A stretch of DNA of 27,189 nt from a virus, in IMG/VR virus record IMGVR_UViG_3300021389_000125, positions 1 through 27,189 of that record; one strand, given 5' to 3'. The notes beneath the pieces are model-generated. The model was not told the DNA's origin. It did not search any database and worked only from the letters and a program-made list of their open reading frames with translations. The translations under genes were made by a program, and so were the position numbers. Numbering within the stretch: position 1 is the stretch's first letter; each line of letters starts with the position of its first letter. Shown in pieces: positions 22,618 to 27,189 of this stretch.

Positions 22618-23733
22618 TTATAAATTATAGTATGCTTTTAAATTAGCAGCATAAGTATTAGAACCATCATATAGTCCTGTAGCTTGTTGTGGTCGCATAG
22701 CAGCTGTTAACATTTGGCTACCGCCTATGCCGTAATCTACTGCGCCTCCTGCTCCAGTAACTTGTACAGTTCCTGCATTTACAGCATAGCCATAATTAGG
22801 AGCTTCAGGAGGATCACCTGCTACGGCACTCATTAAACTTTGTGTAGCTATATTTGTTGCCCCACCAATAGCTACATCTTTTGCAAACCCACCTACTTTT
22901 GTATCTAAGAAACTACTTGTTTCTGTTAGTGGAGAAGGTACTTGAGAGTTATAAACTTCCATAAAATCAGCAGCAGATTCTTTAGTCATTGAACCAACAA
23001 CAGGATCATTTTTATATTGACGTAATAAACTTCCTGTAGTATTTTCTGGTACAGTAGCTTTTAAATCTCCAATAAAATCAGTACCTGTATATTGTGCTAT
23101 ATTATCCATATCTAAATTTATAACTTGACCATCAATACTATTCCAATCTTTTATTGTTGGATTCATTCTTTGAATGTCTTCTATAGAATTATAAGAAGTT
23201 TCTGACAAACTCTTCAGTGTTGTATTTGAACTTGCAGTTACACTAGATTTAAAAGGATCTAGAATTTGACTTGCATTATTAGTTATATCAGTAGTTACTT
23301 TACCCCAAGCTTCGCTAAAACTTTTAGAGCCTACCTCTGCAAATCCAAATTTAGTAGGATCTAAACCTAATTTATTTAAACCTGTTTTAGTAAATTCTTT
23401 TACAAAACTTCCTATACCTTCTGTAATAGTTCCAAAAGCATTCTTACCTGTTGTAATAAATTTACCTGCTTTTCCTACTACAAACTGTGCGCCTTTAAGT
23501 ATTGAAGAACCTATCGGCCCCATAGCAGTTAAAGCTTTAGCAGCTACACCGCCTATTCCTTTAAATAGAGAACCGACCATTGGCCCTAAAGGAGTAAACA
23601 TTAAAGCTATCTGACCGACAATGCCAATTTTATCCATAAATTTGCCAACGCCTGTTACAACTTTCTTTATTCCCTTGCCAATTTTTTTAAAGACTTTTTT
23701 AACGCCTCTAAATACTTTACTAAAAAACCCCAT
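22618..23733 (-). CDS. 371-residue protein with basic amphipathic start and hydrophobic segment, ejection-protein candidate
   Basis: The first 30 residues are strongly basic and amphipathic (FFSKVFRGVKKVFKKIGKG, then IKKVVTGVGKFMDKIG). They are followed by a Gly-rich hydrophobic stretch (about 38-95, including VGQIALMFTPLGPMVGSLF and AAKALTAMGPIGSSILKGA) that could insert in a membrane. The middle is Ser/Thr/Asn-rich, and the end has GVTATNIATQS-like and Gly/Ala-rich segments (VQVTGAGGAVDYGIGGSQML). Phage proteins with this 'KKVFKKIGKGIKK' start sit in tail/internal-protein blocks; membrane insertion during DNA ejection, as for T7 gp14, is a fair inference. AGGAG precedes the ATG. Confidence 0.75.
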   Translation of the reverse strand: MGFFSKVFRGVKKVFKKIGKGIKKVVTGVGKFMDKIGIVGQIALMFTPLGPMVGSLFKGIGGVAAKALTAMGPIGSSILKGAQFVVGKAGKFITTGKNAFGTITEGIGSFVKEFTKTGLNKLGLDPTKFGFAEVGSKSFSEAWGKVTTDITNNASQILDPFKSSVTASSNTTLKSLSETSYNSIEDIQRMNPTIKDWNSIDGQVINLDMDNIAQYTGTDFIGDLKATVPENTTGSLLRQYKNDPVVGSMTKESAADFMEVYNSQVPSPLTETSSFLDTKVGGFAKDVAIGGATNIATQSLMSAVAGDPPEAPNYGYAVNAGTVQVTGAGGAVDYGIGGSQMLTAAMRPQQATGLYDGSNTYAANLKAYYNL

Positions 23734-23742
23734 TATCTGCTC

Positions 23743-26700
23743 CTAAATTATTACTTTATTATTAATAAGATCAAGAATTGGACTTATGCCATCTACACCT
23801 TTACCGCCTACATCATTAGAAATTGCTGTAGCATAAAGAGTAGTTGTTCTTTGTTCATCATTTTCGTATGCTTGTCTTAGATAGGCTGCTTCATCTCTAA
23901 GTTCTTGCCATATAAAATTCTGATCGGCTGCTGAGATTTGAAAAGCTTTAGCTGCATTTTCTTGATTCGTAGCATTAGTAGCTGCAGTATCAATAGTATT
24001 AGCTTGTCTACGCCATTGGATATTAGACTGCTCTATTGCTTGTGCATTAGCAGCATTCCATTGCTCACGTTGTAAATCATATTGCTCATTAAAAGTATCG
24101 ACCTGTACTTTAATTTGATTATTAAATTTAGAAGCATCTATAGCATTACCTGCGTTTACTGCTGATGCTCTATTTGTTTCACTAGTATTAAATTGAGCCA
24201 TAGCATTTGCTTGTGTAGAATTAAATTGTTCAATTTGTGAAGCTAGACTAGCATTAAATTGATTTACTTGATTATCAGATGTTGCATTAAATTGTCTAGC
24301 TGCATTAGTAGACGCTTGATTAGATAACAAACGTTGTTGTTCTACTTGTGTATCAAGTATTAATGCTTGTTGTTCATTACTTAAATTAGCCATATCTCTG
24401 CTTAAAAAATTCTGCGCTTGAGTAATAGCTAGTTTAGTATTTTGATCTGCTGTTGCTAAATCTAGACTAGCAAGAGCAGTTGCGTCTTGCATTACAGATT
24501 GTTGTCTAGCATTAAAATCTGTAAGAGTAGCAGTTTGCATAAACTTACTATTAGCTAACTCTACTTGTTGAGCATCATTAAACTTTGTTAAGTCCATTCT
24601 AGCTACTGTTGAAGCATTTTCAACAGCACGTTGTTGATCAGCATTTAACAAAGCTACATTCATTTGCTGTGCAATATTAGCAGATGTAATATTAGTCTGC
24701 ATTCTAGCATTTAAATTTGCTAGTTCTGTTTGCTGTGCTGCAGATAGATTTTCACTACCTGTTTGATTCTGTGCAGTAAGATTAGCTAACCGTGTTTGTT
24801 GATCGTTAGAAAGATTAGCAAGTTCCATTTGTTGCGCGAACCCTGCATTCTTAGATAAGAAATCAGCAGCTACTTGCATTTCTACAAGACGCTCTTGATT
24901 CTCAGCAGTCATGTTCTGTTGCTCAGTCTGATTCTTTATTTCTAAATTAGCTAATTCTATTTGCTGTGCATTACCTAAGTTTTGAGATTTAGATGCTGCT
25001 TCATTCTGAGCATTTAGTTCTGCAGTTCTTTGTTGGTTTTGTAGATTTTGAACTCTAATTTGTTGTTGCTGTGTAGCAGACAACGTATCTCTTTCTTGAT
25101 TAAATTGACTTTGAAGAGTATTTAAATTCTGTGCAAACTGTGCTGACTGAGATGCTGCTGTCTGTTGGTTTGCTAAATTATTTATTTTTCTAGTAGCGTC
25201 TAATTGTGATCTTTGTAAATTAGCTTGTTGTTCATTAGAAAGATTTTGTGCTGCTCTAGTCTGTAAAGCTTGTGCATTGCTTTGCGCTATAGGTATAGCA
25301 CTTTGAATAATAGCATTAAACAAAGCATCTCTACCTACTGTAGAAGCGTCTATTCCTCTTTGTGCCATGTTTTGATTAACAGCATCGTAAGCAGGTTTAG
25401 CCCATGTAGGTATAGCTCCAGACTCCATACCTGCTAAAAGTGTTTCCATCTGTGAAGATACTAAAGCTTCTGGAGGCAGTGCTGCTACTGCTGCTATTAC
25501 TTCAGGAGCTTCTTTATCTATTTGTGCTTCTACTTTAGCAGGATCTTCTACTAGCGTCCTAGCTAGATTAGTAGGTATGTTAGCTACCTGTGCTGTAAAT
25601 TGAACAGCTGCATCTTTAGCTGCAACACCTGTTACTTCTCTACGCTTGTAAGCAGTATAGTCTATAGTGTCTGTAATCTTAGCTGCATCACTACTAGCAG
25701 CTGTACCTGTGATAGCTTCTCTAGTTTGTTTCTCAGCTTCTTTACTTGGCGAAAGACTTACTTTATCTCTTGGGTCTACTTTTTGTATAAAAGAAGTATC
25801 AGATAAACCTACGTCTGTTGTTCTTTGACCTAACCCAGTTTTAAGCTGATCTGCACTAAACTGCGCTGCCTGTGTTCTTTCACTTAAATTAACTTCATCA
25901 ACTGTAATAGGGGGTCTATTTCTATTTTGAGCATACTGAGGAGTATTTAAAAGATTAACTAATGATGCAGTAAAGTTTTCAGGAGTTACAGTTCCTGCTT
26001 CAGCTGCTTTAGTAACTTGAGCTTTTGCTGCTATAAATTCTGCATCACCTACTCCTGTAGGAGGTTTTAAATCTTTAAACTCATCTAATTTTTGAATGGC
26101 TGTATTAGCAGTTATACCTGAATCCGTATTTAAAGTAGATGTTACTCTATCATCAAATAATAAATTAGGATCAACTCTTTCATAGTTAGATATAAATGAT
26201 CCTGCTGCTCTTGTTCCATCTGCTTTAGTTGCAACATCAACACCACCCATTTGTTTTTGTTGCGCTCTATTTAATAACGTAGGTCTAGTAGCAGCTTGAA
26301 CTCCTTGTGGAAAAGGATTAGGACCAGTAGGTGTAATACCTTGCGCTCTTTGATTCATTTGCGCTAACTCTGCTTCTACTTGAGCAGCTGTAGCTCCGAA
26401 TTGTTCAGCAGCTTGTGCTGAAGTCATTGCTCCACTATTTATAGCATCTGCTACTTGTTGAGTTTCTTGAGGTGTATATCTACCATCAGCAGGAATAGCT
26501 GCTATAGCTGCAGGTATGGCAGGAGCATTTTGAGCATTAATAGCTGCTAAATTTTGAGTAACATAATCCGGAGATACACCATACTCTTGTGCAAGATCAG
26601 CAGCTGTACGTGTTCCTGCATTAAGATCGGCTACAGCTTGATCTACATCTGCTTGAGTAAATTCTTTAGTAGGTACATTTGCAGTTGCATTTATACCGCC

Positions 26701-26769
26701 TAGCTGATAAGTAACCCTACCACCCTTACGATAGTCTGCTCTTTTTTTGTATGCTCTTTTCCTAGCCAT
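23743..26769 (-). CDS. 1008-residue Gln/Asn/Ala-rich helical repeat protein (virion fibre or internal protein)
   Basis: A basic N-terminus with a Gly-Gly motif (KKRADYRKGGRVTYQLGG) precedes two related helix-turn-helix-like repeats: residues 37-78 (QAVADLN, TAADLAQEYGVSPDYV) and 98-139 (QQVADAIN, TSAQAAEQFGATAAQV). A mixed central part follows. Residues about 505-940 form one long array of imperfect repeats around AQQxELANLxxxxQT and NAxQFNASxxxQ, very rich in Gln, Asn and Ala, predicting a continuous coiled coil or fibre of some 430 residues. The C-terminus (LRQAYENDEQRTTTLYATA) looks like a small cap. No enzyme motif is visible. Gene order suggests a virion protein made before the ejection-type proteins. 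Confidence 0.75.
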   Translation of the reverse strand: MARKRAYKKRADYRKGGRVTYQLGGINATANVPTKEFTQADVDQAVADLNAGTRTAADLAQEYGVSPDYVTQNLAAINAQNAPAIPAAIAAIPADGRYTPQETQQVADAINSGAMTSAQAAEQFGATAAQVEAELAQMNQRAQGITPTGPNPFPQGVQAATRPTLLNRAQQKQMGGVDVATKADGTRAAGSFISNYERVDPNLLFDDRVTSTLNTDSGITANTAIQKLDEFKDLKPPTGVGDAEFIAAKAQVTKAAEAGTVTPENFTASLVNLLNTPQYAQNRNRPPITVDEVNLSERTQAAQFSADQLKTGLGQRTTDVGLSDTSFIQKVDPRDKVSLSPSKEAEKQTREAITGTAASSDAAKITDTIDYTAYKRREVTGVAAKDAAVQFTAQVANIPTNLARTLVEDPAKVEAQIDKEAPEVIAAVAALPPEALVSSQMETLLAGMESGAIPTWAKPAYDAVNQNMAQRGIDASTVGRDALFNAIIQSAIPIAQSNAQALQTRAAQNLSNEQQANLQRSQLDATRKINNLANQQTAASQSAQFAQNLNTLQSQFNQERDTLSATQQQQIRVQNLQNQQRTAELNAQNEAASKSQNLGNAQQIELANLEIKNQTEQQNMTAENQERLVEMQVAADFLSKNAGFAQQMELANLSNDQQTRLANLTAQNQTGSENLSAAQQTELANLNARMQTNITSANIAQQMNVALLNADQQRAVENASTVARMDLTKFNDAQQVELANSKFMQTATLTDFNARQQSVMQDATALASLDLATADQNTKLAITQAQNFLSRDMANLSNEQQALILDTQVEQQRLLSNQASTNAARQFNATSDNQVNQFNASLASQIEQFNSTQANAMAQFNTSETNRASAVNAGNAIDASKFNNQIKVQVDTFNEQYDLQREQWNAANAQAIEQSNIQWRRQANTIDTAATNATNQENAAKAFQISAADQNFIWQELRDEAAYLRQAYENDEQRTTTLYATAISNDVGGKGVDGISPILDLINNKVII
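23930..25260 (-). repeat. Degenerate tandem repeats coding for the Gln/Asn-rich helix
   Basis: Within the 1008-residue gene, short units of roughly 12-21 codons recur many times, with cores encoding ANLxxxQQ, NLSNEQQ and FNAS. On the + strand the matching texts are AGATTAGCTAA, TTGTTGATC and TTAAATTG variants. The units are diverged in sequence and length, so this is an old, protein-level repeat rather than a fresh DNA amplification. Limits are approximate. Confidence 0.6.
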
Positions 26770-26771
26770 AA

Positions 26772-27179
26772 TTATTTCTCTCTTTGAACACCTTTAAGTT
26801 TTTCTACAGTTCGCATACCGCCTAACCCAAGCATACCTAAAAGCACTGGCATCATAGTTTGTAAATCAATTAAGGGTACAACTATATCTTTTTCAGCTAA
26901 TGCTAATCCAAAGTTAGCAAAAGGAATAATAAGAAAATTACCTACCATTCCTAAACAACAAGCCCATCCAATACTGGGTCTCCATCCTGCTACAAATAAA
27001 CTAGAATGGGCAGCTTCAGTTTTATTAATTTCTAGTTGGGCTGTTATAGTTTCTTGAGCATGACGTTCACTCATAGTCGCTATCTCATGTGCCAACATAG
27101 CGCGTTGATCTTTATCTTCTACAAACTTGTCTAAGATAGTTGACACAGGGCCAATTAATTTATCTACTAGTCCCATCAT
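26772..27179 (-). CDS. Holin-like 3-TM protein (GTA/phage holin_3TM type)
   Basis: The product is 135 residues. An amphipathic, charged N-terminus (LVDKLIGPVSTILDKFVEDK) is followed by a long helix (EIATMSERHAQETITAQLEINK). Then comes a conserved SSLFVAGWRPSIGWACCLG motif and two or three hydrophobic segments (WACCLGMVGNFLIIPFANFGL and MPVLLGMLGLGGMRTVEKLKG). 'GWRPxxGWxCxxG' is the signature I associate with the 3-TM holin family of phages and gene transfer agents. It would make inner-membrane holes for the endolysin. It lies far from the M15 peptidase, in front of the virion genes. Tandem ATGs stand at 27179 and 27176; no ribosome-binding site is visible in the few bases left at the edge. 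Confidence 0.8.
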   Translation of the reverse strand: MMGLVDKLIGPVSTILDKFVEDKDQRAMLAHEIATMSERHAQETITAQLEINKTEAAHSSLFVAGWRPSIGWACCLGMVGNFLIIPFANFGLALAEKDIVVPLIDLQTMMPVLLGMLGLGGMRTVEKLKGVQREK

Positions 27180-27189
27180 AATTTATATT

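Noticed and set aside
25600-25806. 68-codon Cys/Ser-rich + strand ORF
   Set aside because: It is the reverse of an Ala/Lys/Thr-coding stretch of the 1008-residue gene; the Cys/Ser composition is an artefact of reading the other strand.
1-27189. CRISPR array, tRNA genes or insertion sequence
   Set aside because: No regular spaced repeats, no cloverleaf-like segment noticed in the small gaps, and no transposase or terminal inverted repeats seen.

Overview
The window is a gene-dense, AT-rich piece of a tailed-phage genome, most like a T7-type podovirus from marine surface water. This rests on recognisable T7-type replication proteins (gp2.5-like ssDNA-binding protein, gp4-like primase/helicase, gp5-like DNA polymerase, gp3-like endonuclease I) and on virion and small proteins of a style I know from marine (SAR11/SAR116/cyanobacterial) podoviruses. 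The host is not proven. Low GC and the family resemblance suggest an AT-rich marine alphaproteobacterium. I see no RNA polymerase, integrase, terminase, portal or capsid gene here; if present they lie outside the window.

Layout. The left part (1-12870, + strand) is the early/replication half. It starts with a conserved phage protein of unknown function and a DUF932 protein. Next comes a run of very small proteins (1277-2874), including two one-helix membrane peptides, two related beta-alpha-type proteins, a Cys-rich protein and a Lys/Asn-rich basic protein. The replication block follows: SSB, a small coiled-coil protein, primase/helicase and Pol I-type polymerase. A winged-helix protein leads a nuclease block: a resolvase-like PD-(D/E)XK protein, a RecB/Cas4-like exonuclease with four Cys, and endonuclease I. 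The half ends with a DUF3310 protein and a class Ia ribonucleotide reductase (nrdA, a small protein, nrdB). Together these degrade or recycle DNA, make dNTPs and copy the phage genome. Most genes touch or overlap by 1-11 bases. A perfect GC-rich hairpin with a T-run lies inside the gene just after SSB and may limit read-through.

The right part (12860-27179, - strand) is the late half, transcribed toward the left and meeting the early half in a convergent 11-base overlap. In transcription order: a 3-TM holin-like protein, a 1008-residue Gln/Asn-rich helical repeat protein, a basic/hydrophobic 371-residue protein, a 194-residue protein, a 462-residue protein and a 1615-residue giant internal-virion-type protein. 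Then come an M15 peptidase (endolysin candidate), a secreted cytochrome c/copper-monooxygenase-like fusion, a tiny lipoprotein, a C-terminally anchored membrane protein, a 59-residue protein and an EF-hand membrane protein.

The most unusual item is the exported haem-plus-copper protein at 14041-15327. It has a signal peptide, a CXXCH haem site and what appears to be the full set of copper ligands of the PHM/DBH type II copper monooxygenases. It sits in a late lysis/virion operon and its GC is far above that of the virion genes beside it. Also notable are a possible toxin-like C-terminal domain on the giant virion protein, an EF-hand membrane protein in the lysis end, and a 98-residue gene whose GC differs sharply from its neighbours.
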